Below the pieces are notes generated by a model. It was not told the origin of the DNA, made no database searches, and saw only the letters and a list, made by a program, of their open reading frames with translations. A stretch of DNA of 28,812 bases. It comes from Acidobacteria subdivision 2 bacterium RH1 MAG20. GTDB taxonomy: Bacteria; Acidobacteriota; Terriglobia; Terriglobales; Acidobacteriaceae. Shown here in pieces: positions 1-6,297 of the stretch; position 1 is the first letter of the stretch; every line of letters starts with the position of its first letter. Where the stretch lies: positions 1-28,812 of the forward strand of contig NFUO01000610.1 in NCBI GenBank assembly GCA_002197545.1. The letters are read 5' to 3'. The position numbers and the translations under genes were made by a program.

Positions 1-7
1 AGGACAA

Positions 8-41
8 GGCTTAACACCGATTTACACCGATGAACACCGAT
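8..41 (+). repeat. Left inverted copy of the 'caccgat' iterated repeat
   Basis: Three tandem units of about 10 bp ending in caccgat. The first 14 bases (ggcttaacaccgat) match exactly, in inverted orientation, the end of the repeat at 443-475. The start codon and first residues of the GxxExxY gene (MNTD) lie inside this repeat, so it either is the 5' edge of a small mobile cassette or carries the gene's leader. Seen directly in the sequence; the mobile interpretation is inference. Confidence 0.75.
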
Positions 42-503
42 CAAAAGCCAATGCGTGGTAAACATGATGCTCTTACGGAGCAGATTGTTCGCATTTTTTA
101 TGATGTTTATAACGAGCTTGGAAACGGATTTCTTGAATCGGTATATCGAGAGGCCATGCGGTTGGCATTATTGCAGGCAGGTCTTCGGGTGAATACGGAA
201 GTGCCTGTACCGATGAACTTTCGAGGCGTTGTTGTTGGGATATTTAGAGCGGATTTGATTGTGAATGACATGGTGCTCATTGAGTTGAAGGCTTGCGAAC
301 AGATCATTCGGCAACATGAATCGCAAACCTTGCATTATTTGAGAGCGACTCAGATAGAAGTCGGTTTGCCAATGAACTTTGGGATGACGCCACGGTTCAA
401 GAGGTTTGTAATGGACAATGAACTGAAGAAGCCGAAACATAAATCGGTGGAATCGGTGACAATCGGTGTTAAGCCTTTTAAGGCTCCTGAGATGATTCCA
501 TGA
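30..503 (+). CDS. GxxExxY family protein (PD-(D/E)XK nuclease-like)
   Basis: 157 aa. It carries the family-defining G33-x-x-E36-x-x-Y39 motif in a GNGFLESVY context. A nuclease-like core follows, with D75 (FRADL) and the E85-x-K87 pair (IELKA), which fits the PD-(D/E)XK fold. The recognisable domain ends near residue 126 (NFGMTPRFKRFV). The last 30 or so residues are partly encoded by the inverted repeat at 443-475 and look like read-through rather than domain. The start is uncertain: ATG at 30 sits in the left repeat with no clear Shine-Dalgarno, and ATG at 51 (residue 8) is an alternative. The stop overlaps the ispF start by 4 nt. The cellular role of this family is not established; multiple genomic copies in some bacteria suggest mobility or defence. 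Confidence 0.85.
   Translation: MNTDQKPMRGKHDALTEQIVRIFYDVYNELGNGFLESVYREAMRLALLQAGLRVNTEVPVPMNFRGVVVGIFRADLIVNDMVLIELKACEQIIRQHESQTLHYLRATQIEVGLPMNFGMTPRFKRFVMDNELKKPKHKSVESVTIGVKPFKAPEMIP
443..475 (-). repeat. Right inverted copy of the 'caccgat' iterated repeat
   Basis: Read on the minus strand it begins ggcttaacaccgat, identical to the first 14 bases of the copy at 8-41, then continues with two further degenerate caccgat units. It lies wholly within the 3' end of the GxxExxY reading frame. Together the two copies form imperfect terminal inverted repeats about 33 bp long around a 400-bp core. Confidence 0.75.
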
Positions 504-1111
504 TGAGAATTGGATATGGGTTTGATTCGCACGCGTTCAAGGCGGGCGTGCCGCTGGTGATTGGCGGGTTGGCGATTGAGCATAGCGAGGGGCTGGCCGG
601 GCACTCGGATGGCGATGTGTTGCTTCATGCGATTACGGATGCTCTGCTGGGTGCAGTTTCTGCGGGGGATATTGGGACGTTTTTCCCTCCGAGCGATCCC
701 CGATGGAAGGGCGCGGCTTCGAGCGTGTTTCTGAAGACGGCGCTGGAAGAGGTGGCAACGGCTGGGTACAGGATCGTCAATATCGACACGGTCCTGGTGA
801 TGGCTCGGCCTAAGATCGTGCCGATTGCCGGGGAGTTGCGAGAGCGGGTGGCGGAGTTGCTGGGGGTGCAGCCGGGCGAGGTGGGTATCAAAGCCAAGAC
901 TCCCGAGGGGTTGAATCAGGACCATGTTGCTGTTGCCCATGCGACGGTTCTGCTGGAGAGTCTGTCTGTTCCTGAGCCGGTGAAGAAGTTGTCGGCGACA
1001 GCAGATGTGGATGAGGTGAACCAGGTGGTCGAAAGTCTGGTGCAGGGGGTTCGGGATACGTCCGCGTTGGGGCGGAAGAGGCCGGTGTTCGATGCGGATG
1101 ATCTGACTTAG
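500..1111 (+). CDS. ispF: 2-C-methyl-D-erythritol 2,4-cyclodiphosphate synthase IspF
   Basis: 203 aa. The enzyme converts CDP-methylerythritol 2-phosphate to ME-cPP plus CMP in the cytosolic MEP isoprenoid pathway. The N-terminus RIGYGFDSHAF gives the metal ligands D9 and H11, and LLHAITDA gives H43. Also present are GLAGHSDGDV, the DIGTFFP loop and the KTPEGL segment near 133-138, all IspF signatures. Family members are usually about 155-170 aa. Here the catalytic domain ends near residue 155, and about 45 extra residues follow (KKLSATADVDEVNQ to the end). The start at 500 overlaps the previous stop (ATGA), and ATG at 503 is an equally possible start one codon later. No ispD is adjacent, so the link to the upstream GxxExxY gene is probably accidental. 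Confidence 0.95.
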   Translation: MMRIGYGFDSHAFKAGVPLVIGGLAIEHSEGLAGHSDGDVLLHAITDALLGAVSAGDIGTFFPPSDPRWKGAASSVFLKTALEEVATAGYRIVNIDTVLVMARPKIVPIAGELRERVAELLGVQPGEVGIKAKTPEGLNQDHVAVAHATVLLESLSVPEPVKKLSATADVDEVNQVVESLVQGVRDTSALGRKRPVFDADDLT

Positions 1112-1300
1112 GACAGTTTTGGAGTAGGCGTAGAGGATTAAAGAAAAAGCAACAGCAAAAGCAAAGACGAAATACCGGGGCTCTTCCCCTTCGGCAAGCT
1201 CAGGGTCAGAATGACAATATTTTTGCTGACTCTATACCAACGCTGCTTAGGACTGCGAGAACCTTAACACCGATCGGCACCGATCACACCGATTTTAAGG
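1112..1300. other. Intergenic region with a putative dispersed repeat
   Basis: This 189-bp gap between ispF and the carboxypeptidase gene holds no ORF. An A-rich stretch (1141-1172) is followed by cttcggcaagctcagggtc at about 1190-1208, continuing into agaatgacaa. I recall this string as a common intergenic repeat in acidobacterial genomes. The gap ends with another caccgat repeat at 1262-1293. No convincing terminator or sigma-70 promoter was found. Confidence 0.45.
1262..1293 (+). repeat. Third copy of the 'caccgat' iterated repeat
   Basis: It begins ccttaacaccgat and contains three caccgat units spaced 9-10 bp, in the same orientation as the copy at 8-41. It ends 7 bp before the start codon of the M14 peptidase gene. 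It shows that the repeat is dispersed and not confined to the GxxExxY gene. Confidence 0.7.
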
Positions 1301-3202
1301 ATGGTGGACTTGGCTTTTTTAGTGCGGCTTTCAGCGTTGATTTTATGTGCGGGGTCAGTCAGTGCTTTGGCTCAGACGGTCGCGGATGCCAGTCTTCAGC
1401 CGCGCGCGACTGTAGCTTCCGCATGTGTGCCGAGTGGGGACTCGCAGTGGCTGACGCCGGCGGAGAAGAGTTGCTATGCCACGACTCCTGACTATGACGA
1501 CACGATGGTTTATCTGCGACGGGTGCAGGCGGCTGCTCCGGGACAGGTAAAGATTGAAGGGTTTGGCAAGACGGGTGAGGGACGCGAGCTGGACATTGTG
1601 ATCGCTTCGCGGGATGGAGTGTTCGATCCGGCGGCGATTCATCGGGCGAAGAGGCCGATTGTGCTGGTACAGAATTCCATCCATGCGGGGGAGATGGATG
1701 GCAAGGATGCCTGTCTTGCTCTGCTGCGGGACATGGTGATCAACAAGACGAAGGCCGCGCTGCTGGATCGCGCGGTGTTTGTCTTTATCCCGATGTATAA
1801 CGCGGATGGGCATGAGCGACGGAGCGCTTACAATCGCATCAATCAGACTGGCCCGGCGGAGATGGGGTGGCGTGGCAATGGAACGAACCTGAATTTGAAC
1901 CGCGATTATCTGAAGGTGGATGCGCCGGAGACGCGTGCGTTTATGGCGATATTTCACCATTGGCTGCCGGATTTTTTTGTCGATGACCATGTGACGGATG
2001 GCGCGGATTATCAATACGACGTCACATTCACGATCGACGATGGGCCGAACCTGCCAGCAGGCACGGTGAAGTGGGTGGACGATGTGGCGACGCCGACTCT
2101 GGAGAGGTATGTGGATGCGCATGAGCATCTGGCGTTTCCGAATTACATCAACCTGGTGAATGACAACGATCCAGCGCAGGGGCTGGGGTTCAATGACGAT
2201 CCGCCGCGGTTTTCTACCGGATATATGGTGCTGGAGGGGCGGCCGGGAATGCTGGTCGAGCTGCACATGTTGAAGGACTACAAGACGCGGGTGACGGGGA
2301 ACTACGAGATTCTTGCGGGCCTGATGGAGTTGATGAATCGCGATGCCGATAAGGTGATTGCGCTGAATGCAGCGGCGGATAGAGAGGCCGAGAGCCTAGG
2401 AGCGCATCCGCTGAGTGACACGAAGTTTCCGCTGGCGTTGGGATGGGGCGGTCAGACGACTCCGGTTTTATTTCGCGGGTATAAGTACACGCGCGAGTTG
2501 AGCGCGGTTTCGGGTGCGATGTGGGTGAAGTATTCGCATGAGCCGTGGAATGTCTCGTTGCCGATGCAGACGGGGTTTAAGGTGACGGCAGAGGCTGCTC
2601 CTCCGGCGGCTTATATTATTCCCGCACAGTGGACGGACGTGATCGGCGTACTGGCCGCGCACCAGGTCGAGATGAAGCGGACGACGAAGGCGTGGAGCGG
2701 AGATGTCGAGACGTATCAGTGCGCGGGGATGGAGTGGCAGAAGCCTCCGTTTGAGGGGCGGCATCCGACGTTCAATGGCGAAGCGACGCACGATCCCGGA
2801 AAGTTTGGAAGCTGCGTGCTGATACGGCAGAAGATGAGTTTTCCCGCCGGTTCGACGGTGGTGCGGTTGAATCAACGGTTGTCGAAGGTGGCGATGGAGT
2901 GGCTGGAACCGGCGGCTCCTGATTCGGCGTTGCAGTGGGGATTCTTCGACTCGATCTTTGAACAGAAGGAGTACGGCGAGGCCTATGTGTTGGAGTCACT
3001 GGCGCGGGAGATGATGGCGAAAGATCCGAAGTTGAAGGAAGAGTTCGAGAAGAAGATCGTGAGCGACCCTGCGTTTGCCGGAGATGCCAAGGCGCGGCTG
3101 GAGTTTTTCTATGAGCGGTCGCCGTGGTTTGCGGCGAACCGCGTGGGCCTGTATCCGGTGGGACGACTGGATCATGTAGAGCAGCTTGGGGAATTGAAAT
3201 GA
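1301..3202 (+). CDS. Secreted M14-family zinc carboxypeptidase
   Basis: 633 aa. A hydrophobic N-terminus (about residues 5-24) ending in SALA-QT looks like a Sec signal peptide, so the enzyme is probably periplasmic or secreted. The M14 signature is clear. The first zinc ligands are H128 and E131 in NSIHAGEMDGK. A substrate-binding segment follows at 191-203 (RGNGTNLNLNRDY). The third zinc ligand candidate is H230 in VDDHVTDG. The likely catalytic glutamate is E320 in MLVELHML. The remaining C-terminal 300 residues are not assigned. It should remove C-terminal residues from peptides. The start is the first ATG after an AAGG that abuts it, so the true start could be a few codons downstream. 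The stop overlaps the next ORF by 4 nt. Confidence 0.88.
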   Translation: MVDLAFLVRLSALILCAGSVSALAQTVADASLQPRATVASACVPSGDSQWLTPAEKSCYATTPDYDDTMVYLRRVQAAAPGQVKIEGFGKTGEGRELDIVIASRDGVFDPAAIHRAKRPIVLVQNSIHAGEMDGKDACLALLRDMVINKTKAALLDRAVFVFIPMYNADGHERRSAYNRINQTGPAEMGWRGNGTNLNLNRDYLKVDAPETRAFMAIFHHWLPDFFVDDHVTDGADYQYDVTFTIDDGPNLPAGTVKWVDDVATPTLERYVDAHEHLAFPNYINLVNDNDPAQGLGFNDDPPRFSTGYMVLEGRPGMLVELHMLKDYKTRVTGNYEILAGLMELMNRDADKVIALNAAADREAESLGAHPLSDTKFPLALGWGGQTTPVLFRGYKYTRELSAVSGAMWVKYSHEPWNVSLPMQTGFKVTAEAAPPAAYIIPAQWTDVIGVLAAHQVEMKRTTKAWSGDVETYQCAGMEWQKPPFEGRHPTFNGEATHDPGKFGSCVLIRQKMSFPAGSTVVRLNQRLSKVAMEWLEPAAPDSALQWGFFDSIFEQKEYGEAYVLESLAREMMAKDPKLKEEFEKKIVSDPAFAGDAKARLEFFYERSPWFAANRVGLYPVGRLDHVEQLGELK

Positions 3203-3462
3203 TTGCAGGGGTGGAGTTTGCGGCAGTGGTGGTGGATATTCGCGAGGAGTCGCGTGTGGCGGGACGGCAACGCTGGCAGATGTCGCTGGACCGGACGGAG
3301 TTCAGCGCGGGCGATGTCGGAGCGATGGAGGCGGTTGCGCCGAGTGGCGTGAGGCTGGTGGTTCCGGTGCTTGATGTGTTGGTGGATGCTGCGGGCGAGG
3401 TGTGGCATGTGGTGGAGAAACCGCTGGCGGCGGGTACGGCGGTGACGGGGCGTGTGGGGTAG
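3199..3462 (+). CDS. Small protein coupled to the M14 peptidase gene
   Basis: 87 aa, starting MIAGVEFAAVVVDIREE. I do not recognise a family. The frame stays open further upstream (from 3124), but the start at 3199 forms a 4-nt ATGA overlap with the peptidase stop, the usual sign of translational coupling. The sequence is rich in V, A and E, with alternating hydrophobic residues that suggest a small beta-structured domain. No signal peptide, cysteines or membrane segment are seen. Any role would presumably be linked to the peptidase. Confidence 0.6.
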   Translation: MIAGVEFAAVVVDIREESRVAGRQRWQMSLDRTEFSAGDVGAMEAVAPSGVRLVVPVLDVLVDAAGEVWHVVEKPLAAGTAVTGRVG

Positions 3463-3561
3463 GCTTAGCGTTTGAGCCGCGGAGCGCTTGCTGGTACACT
3501 CGGAGATGTCATTTGACAGCGCGTGCGCCCGCGAAGGCGGTGTGCGATGCGCGTCTGGTGG

Positions 3562-3637
3562 GGGGCTGTAGCTCAGCTGGGAGAGCGCCTCGTTCGCAAC
3601 GAGGAGGTCAGCGGTTCGATCCCGCTCAGCTCCACCA
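3562..3637 (+). tRNA. tRNA-Ala (anticodon CGC)
   Basis: 76 nt including an encoded CCA (3635-3637). The acceptor stem ggggctg/cagctcc pairs completely, with one G-U. The anticodon stem is cctcg/cgagg, enclosing the loop ttCGCaa with anticodon at 3595-3597, which reads GCG alanine codons. The T arm is agcgg-ttcgatc-ccgct and the discriminator base is A. The D arm gctc...gagc is also intact. Confidence 0.97.
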
Positions 3638-3801
3638 AAGAATCAATGACTTGCGTCATGCCGTATGCGGGTAGGCCGAGGGCATATTTTTATCGTTGTT
3701 TGGGTCGTAAGCCTTCGCTGTACGCTCCGAATTGCTCTGCTTCCCATTGTCAATACATTGATTTGTTTGTTTTAAGTCAGTCGCTCGCACTTCGTCTTGT
3801 T

Positions 3802-3813
3802 CCCTGTACAGGG
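3802..3813. promoter_or_regulatory. 12-bp palindrome upstream of the DUF4157 gene
   Basis: The sequence ccctgtacaggg is a perfect palindrome 44 bp before the chosen start of the eCIS-core gene. It could be an operator or a small hairpin in the leader. No regulator gene is present in the window to pair with it, so function is speculative. Confidence 0.3.
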
Positions 3814-3857
3814 GAGGACTAAGCTTGTAGCGCTCCAGCATGACGAGGGCTGTGGTT

Positions 3858-5345
3858 ATGAGTGAGATTTCCGGGCCCGGAAAAACGACGCGACATACTT
3901 CACTGGATCATCCTGCGCGACGCTTATGGCGTAATTCGGTGGAACCGGCGTCGAGGGGCACTTCTGCGTCGAGGGCGCACGGTCCAATCGATATAGGACG
4001 TATTCAGATTCATCCGCGTGGGCAGGAGAGTGTGAGTGAGGCACTGAGTTCGCCAGGCATTCCGCTCGACCGTGCGACGCTACGACAGATGGAGCCGCAC
4101 TTTGGAGATTTGAGGGACGTTCGCGTGCATACGGATGCGCGGGCCAGGACTTCTGCGGACGCAATTGGAGCGGCTGCCTATACCTATAAAAAGGATGTGG
4201 TCTTCGCGTCGAGACGATATGGACTCGATACGCGGGCGGGGCAATATCTGCTGGCACATGAATTGGTGCATGTGGCACAGCAGCGTGGTGTGAGCGAAAA
4301 TGCCGCGCCGAAAGTTGCGGCCAACGATCATCCGCTTGAGCGGAATGCGCGCTCGGTCCTGGCAGGCAACGCGGCACTGGAGCATGCACCGCATGCCATG
4401 TTGCAGCGGCAGAGTGTGGATGAGCCGCTGCCACCGGTCTCGCTGTCGAAGCCCAGCGCGCGGTTTGGCACGAAGCCGAAAGAGAGGCCCTCCATCATGT
4501 CTGGGCATCTTGGTTTTCATCTGCTTCCTTCGGACCGGCAGACGCTTTCGGATTTTCTGTTGTCGGGCCATCTCGAAGCGGGACCGGATTTGACGCCCAT
4601 GTTTCAGGGCAAGCCGATGTCGCTTGATGCCGTAACGGATATGGCTCGCAATTTGGTGCTGCCGATTGTGCCGCGAGAAGAGGTGAGCCAGTTTGTGACA
4701 GGGAAGTTCTTAAGTGCCTTGGTGACGGTGAGGGAGTTACCGCCGCTGCCTACCATGCATTTCATGTTGCCGCCCAATGAGGATTTGATCTCGGATAAGC
4801 GGCCCGGCCCTTCTGGCGGCGCTGGCGTGCAGAGCGCAGCAGCCAGCGATTGGCAGGCGGCGGTTGGCGGACAGTGGACCTACCATCTGAAGAGTCACGG
4901 AGATCCTCAGTCATCGAGCTCGATTCAGGTGCAGTTCCAGCACGGCTCCGGCGCGTTGGTAGAGGTATTTCAATATCAGGTGGATGTGGTAACGCGCGTT
5001 GCGCAACCGATGGGTGGTCTGCAACTGCAGGCTACGAAGGCTGGCAAGGTACTGGGAATTACGCTGCAGGGCGCTGCCTTTCTGCAGTTGATGGCAGGTT
5101 TGACGCAGGCACCGGGAAGTCTGTCGGGCGATGTGACATTTCAGATACAGGGCGGACTGCAGGGCACGGCGACGTTCGGCAAGATCAGCGTTGCACTGCA
5201 GTTGGGGCTGAGCCTGACCTTACAGGACAAACAGAAGCCTGCGTGGGATGCGAATGTTGCGCCTCAGTCCGGCGGTCCGGATACGTTTGGTATGATCGGC
5301 ACGCCAGGCGGGGGCCAGGTGGCCGGGCTGACGTTGCGGTTCTGA
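3858..5345 (+). CDS. eCIS-core (DUF4157) protein with beta-rich C-terminus, candidate cargo
   Basis: 495 aa. Residues about 65-143 form a DUF4157/eCIS-core domain: GIPLDRATLRQMEPHFG, then DVRVHTDARA, then LLAHELVHVAQQ with an HExxH-type metal site at H134-H138. This domain marks proteins loaded into or associated with eCIS particles. Residues 185-315 are proline-rich and unassigned. From about 330 the chain alternates polar and hydrophobic residues in many short strands and ends GLTLRF, resembling a beta-barrel C-terminal signal. No Sec signal is present, as expected for an eCIS cargo. I chose the start at 3858 because GAGGG at 3845-3849 lies 8 nt upstream; an in-frame ATG at 3840 lacks an SD. 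It converges with the eCIS operon, leaving 8 nt between stops. Confidence 0.82.
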   Translation: MSEISGPGKTTRHTSLDHPARRLWRNSVEPASRGTSASRAHGPIDIGRIQIHPRGQESVSEALSSPGIPLDRATLRQMEPHFGDLRDVRVHTDARARTSADAIGAAAYTYKKDVVFASRRYGLDTRAGQYLLAHELVHVAQQRGVSENAAPKVAANDHPLERNARSVLAGNAALEHAPHAMLQRQSVDEPLPPVSLSKPSARFGTKPKERPSIMSGHLGFHLLPSDRQTLSDFLLSGHLEAGPDLTPMFQGKPMSLDAVTDMARNLVLPIVPREEVSQFVTGKFLSALVTVRELPPLPTMHFMLPPNEDLISDKRPGPSGGAGVQSAAASDWQAAVGGQWTYHLKSHGDPQSSSSIQVQFQHGSGALVEVFQYQVDVVTRVAQPMGGLQLQATKAGKVLGITLQGAAFLQLMAGLTQAPGSLSGDVTFQIQGGLQGTATFGKISVALQLGLSLTLQDKQKPAWDANVAPQSGGPDTFGMIGTPGGGQVAGLTLRF

Positions 5346-5353
5346 CAACCCAC

Positions 5354-6277
5354 TCAGATGGAAACGCCGGCGAGGCTATTGTGATTGCGACTTAGCTGCA
5401 AACAATGCCGGTAAAAGTTCATGTCTTCCTGCTGGGTGCGTTCTTCCAGGCGGTGGGCGATGTAAGGGTCTCGCTTGGCGTCGCCGAGCAGGTGGGTGAA
5501 GCCGGCACGCGCGGCAGAGGCGCGATCGAAGGCTTCAGCGTGCGTGGGAAAGAGGTAGCGCATGTAGATGCCGCGGAAGGGTGACTGTGGATGGAAGCGA
5601 TGGAATTCAAAGCAGGCATCGAGGAGAAATTGCTCAACGACCATGTTGTAGCCTGTCCGGTCAGGGAACATTTGCCAGGCTGAGGCGTGGTCTGGATTGA
5701 GCACAAGATCGACGGCGAGATCGGCGTAGTAGCGGATGAAGTCGATGCGGTTGCCGCCCATGATGCCGCAGTTGGCCTCTCGATAGCTGTACAGCGAGCG
5801 GGAGCGAGACCACTCCCACTCGGCGGGCAGCGCGATGCCTTGTTCGAGGAAGGCGCGCTCGACCTCTTCGGGTCCGCACCACTGATCGAGTGGAGGATGC
5901 TCCTCCCGGCACTGCGCGAAGACGGAGGCGGCAAGCATGTTGGCCGGCAGGGGCTTCCAGAGAAATACATCTGTATCGAGGTGGATAAAGGGCTGCTGCT
6001 GCATGCGGTAGGCGAGGAGTTTGCCGAGAGCCCACCAGCCGGCATCTACGTGGCGGAGCTGGTCGAGCTCGGTGGAGACGTGGGTGAAGGACAGGCCGAG
6101 AGAGTCGACGAGCAGCGCCTTGCCGGGGCTGTCTGTGACCAACATTGTCTCGGGAAAGTGCCTGCGCGCGAGGCGCAATGAAAGACCCCAGGCAAGCAGG
6201 TGATGGAAGGGGCTGCGCCAGATGCGGCCCTTTTCCCCGCGAAACGGTTTGCTCCAGAACGACCAGACGGCGCGCAT
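5354..6277 (-). CDS. DUF6734-like protein with GT-A-type DXD motif
   Basis: 307 aa, starting MRAVWSFWSKPF, which I recognise as the opening of a family I believe is DUF6734. The N-terminal half has LRLARRHFPETMLVTDS, followed by WWALGKLLAYRMQ, then FIHLDTDVFLW. The DTD at 101-103 is a typical metal and nucleotide-sugar binding motif of GT-A glycosyltransferases. No signal peptide or membrane segment is seen. It is the last gene of the eCIS operon, 20 nt after the DUF6519 gene. The frame is open much further upstream, but that part overlaps the DUF6519 gene and lacks coding character. AAAGGAG lies about 13 nt from the ATG, a rather long spacing. A glycosyltransferase that modifies particle proteins is possible but unproven. 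Confidence 0.75.
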   Translation of the reverse strand: MRAVWSFWSKPFRGEKGRIWRSPFHHLLAWGLSLRLARRHFPETMLVTDSPGKALLVDSLGLSFTHVSTELDQLRHVDAGWWALGKLLAYRMQQQPFIHLDTDVFLWKPLPANMLAASVFAQCREEHPPLDQWCGPEEVERAFLEQGIALPAEWEWSRSRSLYSYREANCGIMGGNRIDFIRYYADLAVDLVLNPDHASAWQMFPDRTGYNMVVEQFLLDACFEFHRFHPQSPFRGIYMRYLFPTHAEAFDRASAARAGFTHLLGDAKRDPYIAHRLEERTQQEDMNFYRHCLQLSRNHNSLAGVSI

Positions 6278-6297
6278 GGATCGACCTATGCTCCTTT

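Larger units (their letters stand above)
3463..3857. other. Intergenic region holding tRNA-Ala and the leader of the DUF4157 gene
   Basis: Apart from the tRNA this stretch has no supported gene. A consensus-like TTGACA (3513-3518) lies upstream of the tRNA, but no matching -10 box is found at normal spacing. Downstream of the tRNA, a weak atgcc/ggcat stem with a T-run (around 3658-3693) could help end tRNA transcription, though it is not a convincing intrinsic terminator. A 12-bp palindrome precedes the DUF4157 gene. Confidence 0.5.

Noticed and set aside
1355..2266. 303-aa minus-strand ORF opposite the M14 peptidase
   Set aside because: Rich in H, R and I, a typical shadow of a GC-rich coding strand; the peptidase motifs settle the coding strand.
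3513..3541. Promoter for tRNA-Ala with TTGACA as -35
   Set aside because: No acceptable -10 hexamer at 16-18 nt; the region is GGCGGT.
3658..3693. Intrinsic terminator after tRNA-Ala
   Set aside because: Only a 5-bp stem with a very long loop before the T-run; too weak to call.
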